Source: Amphibalanus amphitrite (taxonomy: Eukaryota; Arthropoda; Thecostraca; Balanomorpha; Balanidae). Taken from it: DNA of 64,000 nt. Under the pieces are notes generated by a model, which saw only the letters and a list, made by a program, of their open reading frames with translations, searched no databases and was not told the DNA's origin. Location: NCBI RefSeq assembly GCF_019059575.1, contig NW_024881588.1, positions 434,001 through 498,000 on the forward strand, given 5' to 3'. Positions within the stretch are counted from its first letter, which is position 1. Each line of letters starts with the position of its first letter. The translations under genes were made by a program, and so were the position numbers. Shown here in pieces: positions 1 to 11,939 of this stretch.

Positions 1-272
1 AAGTGCCTCAGGGGTTCTTCCGATCGCGAAAAGAATGGTCCCAGGCGATTCCCCGGGTCGATATCTAGCCGCACCACCACTAACTTCACACGTGCCTCAT
101 ATCCCTTATCCCTTAATCGTCCCTTAAATGACGGGGCGCGCCAAAAGTGCCTCAGGGGTTCTTCTGATCGCGAAAATAATGGTCCCAGGCGATTCCCCGG
201 GTCGATATCTAGCCGCACCACCACTAACTTCACACGTGCCTCATATCCCTTATCCCTTAATCGTCCCTTAAA
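1..272 (-). repeat. 144-bp satellite, inverted part
   Basis: About 1.9 monomers of the satellite that fills 273-3706, here in reverse complement. The array therefore runs off the left edge of the window. The orientation changes abruptly at about 272, where a minus-strand monomer ending in CGTCCCTTAA is joined to the interior of a plus-strand monomer beginning GTGGTGCGGC. The join does not fall at a natural monomer boundary, so it looks like a rearrangement breakpoint or an assembly join. Confidence 0.95.
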
Positions 273-3200
273 GTGGTGCGGCAAGATATCGACCCGGGGA
301 ATCGCCTGGGACCATTATTTTCGCGATCGGAAGAGCCCCTGAGGCACTTTTGGCGCGCCCCGTCATTTAAGGGACGATTAAGGGATAAGGGATATGAGGC
401 ACGTGTGAAGTTAGTGGTGGTGCGGCTAGATATCGACCCGGGGAATCGCCTGGGACCATTCTTTTCGCGATCGGAAGAACCCCTGAGGCACTTTTGGCGC
501 GCCCCGTCGTTTAAGGGACGATTAAGGGATGAGGGATGTGAGGCACGTGTGAAGTTAGTGGTGGTGCGGCTAGATATCGACCCGGGGAATTGCCTGGGAC
601 CATTATTTTCGCGATCGGAAGAACCCCTGAGGCACTTTTGGCGCGCCCCGTCATTTAAGGGACGATTAAGGGATAAGGGATATGAGGCACGTGTGAAGTT
701 AGTGGTGGTGCGGCTAGATATCGACCCGGGGAATCGCCTGGGACCATTATTTTCGCGATCGGAAGAGCCCCTGAGGCACTTTTAGCGCGCCCCGTCATTT
801 AAGGGACGATTAAGGGATAAGGGATATGAGGCACGTGTGAAGTTAGTGGTGGTGCGGCTAGATATCGACCCGGGGAATTGCCTGGGACCATTATTTTCGC
901 GATCGGAAGAACCCCTGAGGCACTTTTGGCGCGCCCCGTCATTTAAGGGACGATTAAGGGATAAGGGATATGAGGCACGTGTGAAGTTAGTGGTGGTGCG
1001 GCAAGATATCGACCCGGGGAATCGCCTGGGACCATTATTTTCGCGATCGGAAGAGCCCCTGAGGCACTTTTGGCGCGCCCCGTCATTTAAGGGACGATTA
1101 AGGGATAAGGGATATGAGGCACGTGTGAAGTTAGTGGTGGTGCGGCTAGATATCGACCCGGGGAATCGCCTGGGACCATTCTTTTCGCGATCGGAAGAAC
1201 CCCTGAGGCACTTTTGGCGCGCCCCGTCGTTTAAGGGACGATTAAGGGATGAGGGATGTGAGGCACGTGTGAAGTTAGTGGTGGTGCGGCTAGATATCGA
1301 CCCGGGGAATTGCCTGGGACCATTATTTTCGCGATCGGAAGAACCCCTGAGGCACTTTTGGCGCGCCCCGTCATTTAAGGGACGATTAAGGGATAAGGGA
1401 TATGAGGCACGTGTGAAGTTAGTGGTGGTGCGGCTAGATATCGACCCGGGGAATCGCCTGGGACCATTATTTTCGCGATCGGAAGAGCCCCTGAGGCACT
1501 TTTGGCGCGCCCCGTCATTTAAGGGACGATTAAGGGATAAGGGATATGAGGCACGTGTGAAGTTAGTGGTGGTGCGGCTAGATATCGACCCGGGGAATCG
1601 CCTGGGACCATTATTTTCGCGATCGGAAGAGCCCCTGAGGCACTTTTGGCGCGCCCCGTCATTTAAGGGACGATTAAGGGATAAGGGATATGAGGCACGT
1701 GTGAAGTTAGTGGTGGTGCGGCTAGATATCGACCCGGGGAATCGCCTGGGACCATTCTTTTCGCGATCGGAAGAACCCCTGAGGCACTTTTGGCGCGCCC
1801 CGTCGTTTAAGGGACGATTAAGGGATGAGGGATGTGAGGCACGTGTGAAGTTAGTGGTGGTGCGGCTAGATATCGACCCGGGGAATTGCCTGGGACCATT
1901 ATTTTCGCGATCGGAAGAACCCCTGAGGCACTTTTGGCGCGCCCCGTCATTTAAGGGACGATTAAGGGATAAGGGATATGAGGCACGTGTGAAGTTAGTG
2001 GTGGTGCGGCTAGATATCGACCCGGGGAATCGCCTGGGACCATTATTTTCGCGATCGGAAGAGCCCCTGAGGCACTTTTGGCGCGCCCCGTCATTTAAGG
2101 GACGATTAAGGGATAAGGGATATGAGGCACGTGTGAAGTTAGTGGTGGTGCGGCTAGATATCGACCCGGGGAATCGCCTGGGACCATTCTTTTCGCGATC
2201 GGAAGAACCCCTGAGGCACTTTTGGCGCGCCCCGTCATTTAAGGGACGATTAAGGGATAAGGGATATGAGGCACGTGTGAAGTTAGTGGTGGTGCGGCTA
2301 GATATCGACCCGGGGAATCGCCTGGGACCATTCTTTTCGCGATCGGAAGAACCCCTGAGGCACTTTTGGCGCGCCCCGTCATTTAAGGGACGATTAAGGG
2401 ATGAGGGATGTGAGGCACGTGTGAAGTTAGTGGTGGTGCGGCTAGATATCGACCCGGGGAATTGCCTGGGACCATTATTTTCGCGATCGGAAGAACCCCT
2501 GAGGCACTTTTGGCGCGCCCCGTCGTTTAAGGGACGATTAAGGGATGAGGGATGTGAGGCACGTGTGAAGTTAGTGGTGGTGCGGCTAGATATCGACCCG
2601 GGGAATTGCCTGGGACCATTATTTTCGCGATCGGAAGAACCCCTGAGGCACTTTTTGCGCGCCCCGTCGTTTAAGGGACGATTAAGGGATGAGGGATGTG
2701 AGGCACGTGTGAAGTTAGTGGTGGTGCGGCTAGATATCGACCCGGGGAATTGCCTGGGACCATTATTTTCGCGATCGGAAGAACCCCTGAGGCACTTTTG
2801 GCGCGCCCCGTCATTTAAGGGACGATTAAGGGATAAGGGATATGAGGCACGTGTGAAGTTAGTGGTGGTGCGGCTAGATATCGACCCGGGGAATCGCCTG
2901 GGACCATTATTTTCGTGATCGGAAGAGCCCCTGAGGCACTTTTGGCGCGCCCCGTCGTTTAAGGGACGATTAAGGGATAAGGGATATGAGGCACGTGTGA
3001 AGTTAGTGGTGGTGCGGCTAGATATCGACCCGGGGAATCGCCTGGGACCATTATTTTCGCGATCAGAAGAACCCCTGAGGCACTTTTTGCGCGCCCCGTC
3101 ATTTAAGGGACGATTAAGGGATGAGGGATATGAGGCACGTGTGAAGTTAGTGGTGGTGCGGCTAGATATCGACCCGGGGAATCGCCTGGGACCATTATTT

Positions 3201-3706
3201 TCGCGATCAGAAGAACCCCTGAGGCACTTTTGGCGCGCCCCGTCATTTAAGGGACGATTAAGGGATGAGGGATATGAGGCACGTGTGAAGTTAGTGGTGG
3301 TGCGGCTAGATATCGACCCGGGGAATCGCCTGGGACCATTATTTTCGCGATCAGAAGAACCCCTGAGGCACTTTTGGCGCGCCCCGTCGTTTAAGGGACG
3401 ATTAAGGGATGAGGGATGTGAGGCACGTGTGAAGTTAGTGGTGGTGCGGCTAGATATCGACCCGGGGAATTGCCTGGGACCATTATTTTCGCGATCGGAA
3501 GAACCCCTGAGGCACTTTTGGCGCGCCCCGTCATTTAAGGGACGATTAAGGGATAAGGGATATGAGGCACGTGTGAAGTTAGTGGTGGTGCGGCTAGATA
3601 TCGACCCGGGGAATCGCCTGGGACCATTATTTTCGTGATCGGAAGAGCCCCTGAGGCACTTTTGGCGCGCCCCGTCGTTTAAGGGACGATTAAGGGATAA
3701 GGGATA
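273..3706 (+). repeat. 144-bp tandem satellite array, about 24 monomers
   Basis: Near-identical tandem monomers of exactly 144 bp; GAAGTTAGTGG recurs at 407, 551 and so on. Each monomer holds several short palindromes (GATATC, CCCGGG, TCGCGA, GGCGCGCC, CACGTG) and a run of AAGGGA words. Because 144 is a multiple of 3 and one plus frame of the monomer lacks stops, long frames arise (273-785, 837-2918, 2997-3638), broken by a TGG-to-TAG change near 783 and CGA-to-TGA changes near 2915 and 3635. The substitutions between monomers mix silent changes, amino-acid changes and stops, and I see no start context, splice site or recognisable domain. I read it as satellite DNA, not a gene. Monomer variants recur in blocks. 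Confidence 0.95.
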
Positions 3707-3921
3707 CCTGCTAAGGCAAAATTAATGTCATATTCGTGCTCCCCGTCCCCGAATTGACCAGATATGACGTTTTCAAGTGATTCGGTACTCGACGCTGAAT
3801 ACGAATCCGAATCCGACGCCAACTTCACGCACATGCAACAACTGGGGAGGAGCAGCATCACGCGTGGCTGGCGCTTCTGACAGAGAGAGGATGTGTGCGA
3901 TTGGTAATGACTTTTTTACTG

Positions 3922-3943
3922 GAAAAGGAGCATGCTCCTTTTC
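3922..3943. repeat. 22-bp perfect palindrome
   Basis: GAAAAGGAGCA is followed directly by its reverse complement TGCTCCTTTTC, centred on GCATGC. Function unknown; it could be a protein-binding palindrome or chance. Confidence 0.8.
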
Positions 3944-5154
3944 ATGTCACCTTACAAGGAGACAATTGACAGTGGACATGGTAACGGAATGATGCATGAC
4001 TGACCTTATCTGGAGTGGTGAAAGTTCTTGTTTTCTATTCATCTGAGGCTTAACTCGTTTAGGATGTAAAAGAAACAAATAAACTGCGCAGAAGTACAAA
4101 ATACACAACTCGTCAATCCATAACACTTCCCAAGTTACACTACAGGTTCAAACTTCACCTGTGGCGCGGCGCGGCGGCCCGTTTGTTAGAGCCACGTCGC
4201 TTCTGATTACAAGAGCCGGGATTCCCGGCCATCGCTCGCCGGGCCGAGGGGCGGGCCGAAGCCGAGATAAGTCCGGTAGGCGGCGACTCGTTCGGAGAGC
4301 TCGGGACGCTCGCAGGATCCGGCCGACGCCGCGGGCCGCGTGCAGCGCTCTGCACTTCTGCAGGCTCCGATAATAGTATGAAGGGGTGAAGGGATCCGCT
4401 ATATACCTGTGGAGCAGTCTGCACTTCGCGGAGGCCCGCTACCCACACAACGGAACGTTATAGTCCTGGAAAGGGGATGAACACCGAATAACGCCGTTTG
4501 CCGCGCAATCTTGGCGCAGGACCGAAGGCCGCTTGATTTGAGGTTTCTAAATGTCGATTCTCGTTGGCTAATGCGTGCACGGGCGCACGGCTGGTATCAG
4601 CAGAAGCCTGCTCAAATATACATTGAAGAATCCTTTACCAGAGTGAAGAGAGGAAGAACACGACAAAAAACATCCGAGACTCTTTCGGCAGAAAAGACGA
4701 AACGACCATCTGAAGTTACATCCCATCAGATTCAGACAGTTGCACCGCACAATGCACCCTGCAGACCCATCTTCCTCAGACTGTGTGCTAAACATCAATA
4801 CTTGTCAGTAGACAGTACATGTAATTTAGACAGCTCTGTCACTGTGCAGTGTGCAGAGTCAGCCTAGGCTGTGACCCGCCGGCGGCCGCCGCTGCCGCCG
4901 CCTCTGCTTCTCTCCCTGGACGCTTTGTCATGATGACAGTGCGTGGAGAGGCCGTATTTCCACACGATCTGCCGACGGCGCACTCAGACACACACACATG
5001 TGCGCCATCGTTCGGCACGCCGCGCCACTCCACGTCTCGGCAGAGTGGGCCGTCGCGGGCGGCGAGTACGCGACTGTTGAGACCTTTGACAGCACTGAGT
5101 CACGCCCATAAGCGCGTCTATACATGCTCCACACAGCCTGCGACAGTACAGAGA

Positions 5155-5295
5155 GTGCAGCGTGGGCTGGGTGCACATTGAGTGCATACTGAGTGCATAC
5201 TGCGTGCACAGTGCATCCAGTGCAAGTCACACGGTGGGCGTGAACCGTGGACAGTCACGCAAGCGCACTGCAACGCCTGCACGGTGCACAATACA
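5155..5295. repeat. Degenerate GTGCA/TGCAC repeat
   Basis: GTGCA or its complement TGCAC occurs more than ten times, with a local unit close to GAGTGCATACT at 5178-5208. It is low-order repetition without a fixed period. Confidence 0.6.
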
Positions 5296-8191
5296 CGTTG
5301 GAGCGGCATAAGCGCATGTGACACATTTGCTCATGCAACGATAGTATACCTACATTTGCCGAATTATTCATCCATAATTGTATTCCCTTTACCACAGCTT
5401 CCCGTAAACATGGATATCTCGATCTGAATCGGATGAATTTGATTTGAGCAATCGTCAAGCTCATATTTTTCATAGATGAAACGACTTTTTTATTTAACTT
5501 TGAGCGCAAACGCTCATTAGTTATGAGGCATAGTTTATGCTGACACATTGACACAATACACAATACGTATTACGTATGGCTTGGGAGCCTCGAGATGCAT
5601 CGCCTCACAAGTCGCTATAACAATATGTCAGGCTGCATCTGGCCCGTATGTATATGCAGGCCACGCGACAACTCCGATGATGCTCCGTGCTAGCCGTTTT
5701 GTTTACGACAACCGGGGTTATTTGACATGCGTGATGTCGAAGGTCCAATGCTGGAGATGATGGTGCTTTCAAGACTGAGCTGGGGTCGGAGGTCTTAGAT
5801 ATATGTCTTAAATATATGCCAAAATCGGTTTGATTTTACTTAAAGTATGCATGCTTGTCAAAAGCAGCTTGCAAGCTTTTTGTCCGTAAAAATGTGATAG
5901 ACTCATGTGGACAGGCTGATAGTCCAAGCACAGAATCACATACGAACTGTCAAAGAACAATCGGCCGGACGAATAACCCAAAACGAGCCGCCATGTCTAA
6001 TCCAAAGCCAGAACATAACTCGATTGCCAAACGGAACTCCAAAACGGAGCTGCTGCGAGGGTCTCGCCCACACCAACCTGACTACGGCTGGCCGGCGGAC
6101 CCCACGCTTTGAACCAAAATAAGATGACAATCCCGCACCTAACATTTTCTAGCCTGCTATTACCGCCCGTGCATGTCTATTGCATCGCCAATGCTTGTGC
6201 TTGGACTGACTCAGCCAGCCTCCCGTCAATGTGGGTGCGGACCGTGCGGTATCCACTCTGCCTCTCTCTCGCCCTCGTCCTCTCCCACTCCCTCGCCCTC
6301 GGCAGCGGAGGGAGAGGCGGGCCGCCACAGCTGCTCATGTCAGGACCTGTCCGTCCGTCTGCTATACCGCCAACGCCCAGTCACAGCTGCGCCGAAATTT
6401 ACGAGGCGAACTTTCTTTCAAATGAGCGATGGCACATTTCATATTACTATTGTGTAGCTAAATATTGCTTTTGCTAAGGAGACTGAAGAGCAAAACCTGG
6501 GCTTTCTGACTTATGACTATCTTTTATGCAAATAGCCACCGGAGAAATTAGATATCTGCATCTGATTTCATCTGATTGTCCGGTGTGCACCTTAGCTGTC
6601 CAGTGTCTGCACCGTCCACCATCCCACCTTCTGGTGCCAATCAGTACTGCTGTGTTTCTTGTCTGCGTGACCGATGCCGCTCAGGTCAGCGCCCCATCAG
6701 GGACCTTTCTCCCGTTGGGACGTCCCCGTCCCGTCTCCGTCCCGTCTCCGTCTCGTTTCCGTCTGGATTCCATTCGTTTCCGTCTCGTCCCGTCCCTTAT
6801 TTGTCGTGTCACGTCTGTCTTCGTCCTTCAATGTCTGCATCCCTTCTTTTCTGTCCTTGTCGGTGCGTCTCTTCACCCGTATTCACCTCGTTCCTTCATC
6901 GAAATCGTTTTCGTTTTCCCCGTTCGTTCCTTCCAGCCTGCCATTACCACACGCCTCCCTTTTGTCTCCCCCATTCCCTCTCGTCTCCATACGGCCTCGG
7001 CTATATCGGGTGAGCCGATGAATAGTCGCAGGCCAAACACGGCCGCTGCCCAGAGCCGGCCGGTCAACACTGGGGCACGCCGCGGGCCATTAGGGCGCAT
7101 TTGCACGGGTTTATTGACTCGGGCTCCGGTTTCACCGACTGGCCCCGACCGATGCGGTAATGATGGCCTGTGCGGTGACCTGACCCACCGGCATGATATC
7201 GTTGGCCGAATGAACGACAGCTACTGGACTCACTTTGAGCCGACCGAATTTTGTTTGCTTCTCTTTGATGGACGATATGTGCGCTGGCGGATGTTGTGCA
7301 GCGAGTTTCCTCTCATTGTTCTGATTATGATAAAGCAGCAATACCTGATACATAGTTCACTGGTAGGTATAACGGTGACATCGATCGATATACACAGATC
7401 ATGTCATAACTAGTGACCTCAGTCAACGTTATAATAGCGTCCTCCACATCGTATAAACGTTCAACAAAGTACAACCACAAAGCTTTCGAAATCAGACACC
7501 ACTAACATCTTGAATAACTTGTAAAATATGCTTATCCCATGCGTTTGATCATAGTCCTATTTTTCTCCTTCCGTTTCCTAAATATTGCCCTAAGCTAGAT
7601 TTTTGGAATAGATAATGGCGGCCAAAATAAAATACAGAAAGCAATTTCAAGCGAAATACAGACCGAAGAGATGAAAATGAGTCACCACTCACCGCTGTGC
7701 AGCTGCGCTGCGGTGCCGACTTTCCTGCCCTCGGGCGGGTGACCTCACAGCTGTACCGTGTTGACCTCAACTGCGGCCGGCATGACGAGGCCAACCGGAT
7801 GTGGCCACAATCGATCCCCCGCTGCTCTCTGTGGGCGGAGCGGTTCGTTTCTTCTCCGAAAGTCTCTGTGCTGACTTCATGACCGAACGCCGACTGACTG
7901 TCGCATCTGAGCTGAGGCTGGCTGACGGATCGGCGGGGCCTGAGACAGACTCCGGGGCCCAGTTTCCGCCGGCTCTGCTGGTTATCGAGCTATCACTGCC
8001 ATCGCCTCTACCGACAGCAGCTGCCGGACGTAGTGCCGTGGCCTGCCGTAGCCTGCCGTGGCAGAGAGCGTTCCCTGCCGAGCACCTGCAGCTCTGCACC
8101 GGCTGCAGATCCCTGCCCGCGGGCAGCACGCGGCGCGCGGCGTCCGCCCATTGGTTCGCCGGCCATCAGTGACGCCGCGTGGGTGCCGCCA

Positions 8192-8217
8192 TGACGTCAC
8201 CCGGCTGATGTCATGAC
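8192..8217. promoter_or_regulatory. CRE-like palindrome pair
   Basis: A perfect TGACGTCA (CREB/ATF consensus) sits at 8192-8199, followed by TGATGTCATGACG. It lies at the edge of the GC-rich block 7690-8230, so a promoter is possible, but I could not identify a transcript here. Confidence 0.3.
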
Positions 8218-9135
8218 GTGATGCTGTGTCGCGCAGGGGCGCCGCCAGACACGCCGAACGGGGAGCTGAGGTCCGCAGTCCGCACGATGGCAATGGAGGA
8301 TCGCTGTGGAACGCCAGAGATGCAGTTTGTTTTATCACGCAAGACAACGCTCGTCCAGGCGTTTTGTCTTCTATCACACTTCTGTCGTCTAATCAGTAAA
8401 AAGCACAGGCTAACTAATGAAGATTGTGGACGCATTTGCCTCGTACTCTCAGTCTCAGCTTGCCCTACCCTACATATCATCATAGTGAATGTTCCCTATG
8501 GGCGCTGCCCTGCGGTGCAGTATAACTTCAGGCGTTTCATGCTGCTCCCATCTAGCGAGTAAAAATAAAACGAAATGGAAAACGTGTTCGTGACAGTCTC
8601 CATTAATTCGCTTTTTTGAACGCACAATATGCTTGCTGCCAACAAAAATTTAAGTCGGCATGTGTAGTTAATTTGACAAAACTAAATAATTAACGTTTAT
8701 GTGTCATGCATCCTGAGCCTGAGGAACTTTGACATGTAGGTACGAGGGACGTCAGCAAAAGGACGCTGATAGATAGGTGAAGGTGCGCTCTGTCAAGCTT
8801 ACATACCCAATACTTTATAGGAACGTTGCTACGTGTTATGCCTACTGCTTATGCCCTCTAGCCCCTAGCATAGCAATACAAACATTCACTTCTTGTGCTA
8901 AACGGTCACTTCTAAATTAACTTTCGAATCACTAACTTCAATGATCGTCCTTGATTGGATAGAAAGTAAATGGCCCATGGCACAGCCCCTGCACACACAC
9001 GCTCGTGTCCATGAATTCTAATGGGACCTCATTTAGAGGACCCAGGCCAATGAGCTGAGGCTGAACAGGAGGGAGCATCGAGCGCCATCTGTGTACCGAC
9101 CAAAGAGGCGCGCGCCACCTGCCACATGCCACCAC

Positions 9136-10462
9136 TTCCATAGGGTAACCGGACAAAAGATCGCAAAGCAGAAGATCGTAAGGCAAAAGATCGTAGGAAG
9201 TTGATCGTATGCAAAAGATCGTTATGGATAAAGATCGTACGATATAATGTTCGAATGGACAAAAGATCGTATTCGCTAAGGATCGTCAAGAAAAATGATC
9301 GTAGGTATGCCAAAAAAAAACTCGTATGGGATAAAGGTCGTACGGCATAATGATCGTATGGACAAAATATCGTATGTGTAAAAAATGGTCAGGCAAAATG
9401 ATCGTATGTCAAAAGATTGTGTGGGATAAAGATCGTTCATTATAATGTTCGTATGGACGAAGGATCGTATTCGCAAAAGATCGTAAGAGTAAATGATCGT
9501 ACGCCATATGATCGTATGAGATAAAGATCGTACAGTCAAAATATGGTATTCAGATGGTGCAACCCAACTCCAGCGCATACAAGGCTTATCAATTCTGTGT
9601 TCGCGGCATAATTACCATTGCTGTAATTTTGCGGGGGACGCCCCCGCAGTTTTCCCAACTGGGGGGGGGGGAGCCCCCCCCGTCCCCTGCTTTCGACACC
9701 CATGGTAGTCACTCCTAATTGTGAAGTTGGTAATATAATTGTGGGCATGACAAGTTTGAAAGTTGGTAGATAACATAACTCATGAATATTCCTAATTTGT
9801 ACGAGTAGGTATTCCAAATTTGTAATAGTCGTCGTATATCTCGTTTTTTTATAGGTGACCTAAGCATGGGTGTGAATTTGTGTATCATTGGGGTGCTTCA
9901 GCACTCCCAATGCTAGTTTGAGCACCCCCAATAAGACTTCAGCACCCCCACAAGCATATAGGCGGCGGAACGGGGAGGGCACCGGGGCACCGTGTGTCCC
10001 CTTTGATTTTGGCATCCTAACATTAGCCCTATGGGTGTTGCATGGGAAGAATGGGACCAAAAGTCGACAGTGGCCCCCTTCCCCCCTTAATTGGAGGTGT
10101 TCCGCCGCTACTGCCCACAGGAGCACCCCACAGGCCACAGGGGCACACGCACGTGGCGGTTTTTCGTAAAACATTTTGCGACTAACGCTCTAATAATAAC
10201 TACAATCATTTACCTACAATATTATACCAAAAGATTATTGGCACTTTACGAACTTTGCGGTACGATCTTTTGTCGTTCTTTCTTTTACAACACACGATCA
10301 TTTTTTATCTTACGATCATTTACCCACGATCTTTTTTCATACGATCCTCTCCTTTTAGGTCTTTGGCTTACGATCTTTGGTCGTACGATCTTTTGCGACA
10401 TACAATATTCATCTTACGATAATTTTCCATGATACTTTTCCATCATATCTTTTGCTTTACGA
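9136..10462. mobile_element. Foldback-like element with GATCGTA-repeat arms
   Basis: 9136-9537 is a string of more than twenty degenerate units of about 14-20 bp built on AAAGATCGTA(T/C)GG. 10254-10462 carries the same word in the opposite orientation (TACGATCTTTTG and similar), so the two blocks form long inverted arms around a core of about 700 bp. Long inverted arms made of short tandem repeats are typical of foldback-type DNA transposons. The core holds a G/C hairpin tract near 9630-9690, GAGCACCCC words and one copy of a hAT-like short element (9959-10113). No transposase frame is visible. Exact ends and target duplication could not be fixed. Confidence 0.6.
9959..10113 (+). mobile_element. 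hAT-like short element, copy 1
   Basis: Shares with 11821-11939 the words GGCGGAACGGGGAGGGCACC, TAGCCCTATGG, GTTGCATGG and GTGTTCCGCCGCTACTG. Its right end, read in reverse, begins CAGTAGCGGCGGAAC, resembling the CAGTGGCGGA-type ends of hAT elements; the left end carries GGCGGCGGAAC. It is far too short to encode a transposase. Confidence 0.55.
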
Positions 10463-11542
10463 ACCTTTGCTTAAAAACTTAAGTTATCTGTAAATTGTTC
10501 TTAAGCGTGAGTGTGGAAATACCAAAAATTAATGCTGCTCAGGCTTTAGTACTATAATGTGAATGTTGTTGCGGATAAAACATGTTCCATCCATGTTATC
10601 TATGGTTAGGCAATAGGCATACGTATCGTCCAAACGATTAACCCATCCTTTAATAAAAAAAAGGTTCATTTAAGCAGTTTGTATCACATTGTAAATTTAT
10701 TTCATCACACGCCGCATGACAGCAGTTGTTTCACTCCACTGCCCAAGTGGGGCGCCACCGCAGCCGACCACATGTGACAGGAACCGAACCGAACGGTAGC
10801 GGCCGGCCGAGCCGAGGCCCCACACAGTATAGAGGCGGCTGGCCCGCCCCTGGCATCGCTGAGCCGCCGGGCGGGTGTGTGTGGCTACTGGCTAGTGCTG
10901 AAACGGAAGGCATTGAGAACAATATAATTATCCGTGGGTTGCATTGGACCTTCCAAAGTATAAGCGAGTGAGAAAGGGTTCAATGTTCATGTGTCAACAG
11001 GTCAGTCTCCAAGGTCAGAGACACAAAAAGATCACAAGAGGCGCCGAGGACGTTGAATGAAAATAATGTCTCACACCGCATTGGAAGGAAGGTAAGCCTC
11101 ATTTTCACTTCTGTAATCGTTCTCTGAGTGTTCTGGATGTTCATTGCTCATGTTTTATGTCTCTGCTAAATCTTATTCGGTTATATTGAAACGAGTGGTT
11201 GATGCTTGCGCACGTGTTACAGATGTTATGCAGGCTGCCAGCACTGAGTAATAGTTGATGCATGCGATGGCTCGTTCATGTTAGCGCATCGTCCTCTTAT
11301 TGGCTGAATTCGACATTATTCATCCATCGAATCGTGTTCCTGCACACAACACCACGGCGAACTGTAGTTCCCCGTGAGCGGGGTCATCGTCTGGTGAATC
11401 CCAGACTGGCTGAAAGTACTGAGATAGAGCTGAGCCATGCCCTGGTCCTGCTGGCTGAATAATGAGCCGTTTCCTCGTCTCAACTGAGGGTGAGGCTGAG
11501 TCATCTGTAGCTGACCTTTGACCTCACTGATGACACAGAGGA
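10463..11542. other. No gene recognised
   Basis: AT-rich spacer after the foldback arm, then a GC-richer stretch at 10726-10900 with no recognisable protein. A GAAG|GTAAGC sequence at 11090-11099 is a good splice-donor match and could close a non-coding exon, but nothing else supports it. Confidence 0.4.
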
Positions 11543-11566
11543 CACGTGCCACGTGTTTCGTGTCAC

Positions 11567-11569
<3 letters not shown>
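11543..11569. promoter_or_regulatory. Cluster of three CACGTG E-boxes
   Basis: CACGTG occurs at 11543-11548, 11550-11555 and 11564-11569, just left of the GA microsatellite. CACGTG is the binding site of many bHLH proteins; a regulatory role here is inference. Confidence 0.3.
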
Positions 11570-11573
<4 letters not shown>

Positions 11574-11655
<82 letters not shown>

Positions 11656-11682
11656 AAGAGAGAGAGAGGAGAGGGAGAGAGC
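11574..11682. repeat. (GA)n microsatellite
   Basis: Nearly pure GA dinucleotide run of about 70 bp, degrading into GAGAAAGAGAG to about 11682. It produces spurious Arg/Glu and Ser/Leu frames on the two strands. Confidence 0.97.
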
Positions 11683-11820
11683 AGTGTGATGGAGAGACAG
11701 TGTGGCGCGTGCAGCCTGTTCAAAGTCCGGAAGTGACCAGTTTGTACAGCTCGTACAGGGGTAGGAGAGAGTGGGAGGGGAGAGACTGAGAGGGACAGAG
11801 GATGAAGGGAGGCGAGGACA

Positions 11821-11939
11821 TAGGCAGCGGAACGGGGAGGGCACCGGCACTAGCCCTATGGACGTTGCATGGAAAGAATGGGACCAAAACTCGACAGTGC
11901 CCCCCCCCCCCCTTAATTGAAGGTGTTCCGCCGCTACTG
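11821..11939 (+). mobile_element. hAT-like short element, copy 2
   Basis: Same family and orientation as 9959-10113, with an internal deletion of about 35 bp between CACCGG and CACTAGCCC. Ends in GTTCCGCCGCTACTG. A clean target duplication is not visible. Confidence 0.55.

Larger units (their letters stand above)
3707..9135. other. No gene recognised; GC-rich patches and low-complexity tracts
   Basis: No frame here shows a known domain or a convincing exon with splice sites. The stretch contains GC-rich patches at about 4155-4450 and 7690-8230 that could be CpG islands, a GCC/GCCGCC tract near 4877-4910, GTGCA-rich degenerate repeats (5155-5295), pyrimidine-rich tracts (6240-6310 and 6716-6990) and AT-rich spacer. 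The 295-codon frame at 6526-7413 crosses the pyrimidine-rich tract, where all three plus frames are open, so it is not good evidence for a gene. Confidence 0.6.

Noticed and set aside
837-2918. 693-codon frame as a repeat protein gene
   Set aside because: It is the satellite read in its one stop-free frame. Stops occur in other monomers, changes are not biased to silent sites, and there is no start context or domain.
6526-7413. 295-codon plus-strand frame
   Set aside because: It crosses a CGTCTC/CCGTCC pyrimidine-rich tract in which all three plus frames are open, and the rest shows no domain.
9136-9537. CRISPR array
   Set aside because: Repeat units are degenerate, of variable spacing and without unique spacers, in a eukaryotic genome; an inverse block is present at 10254.
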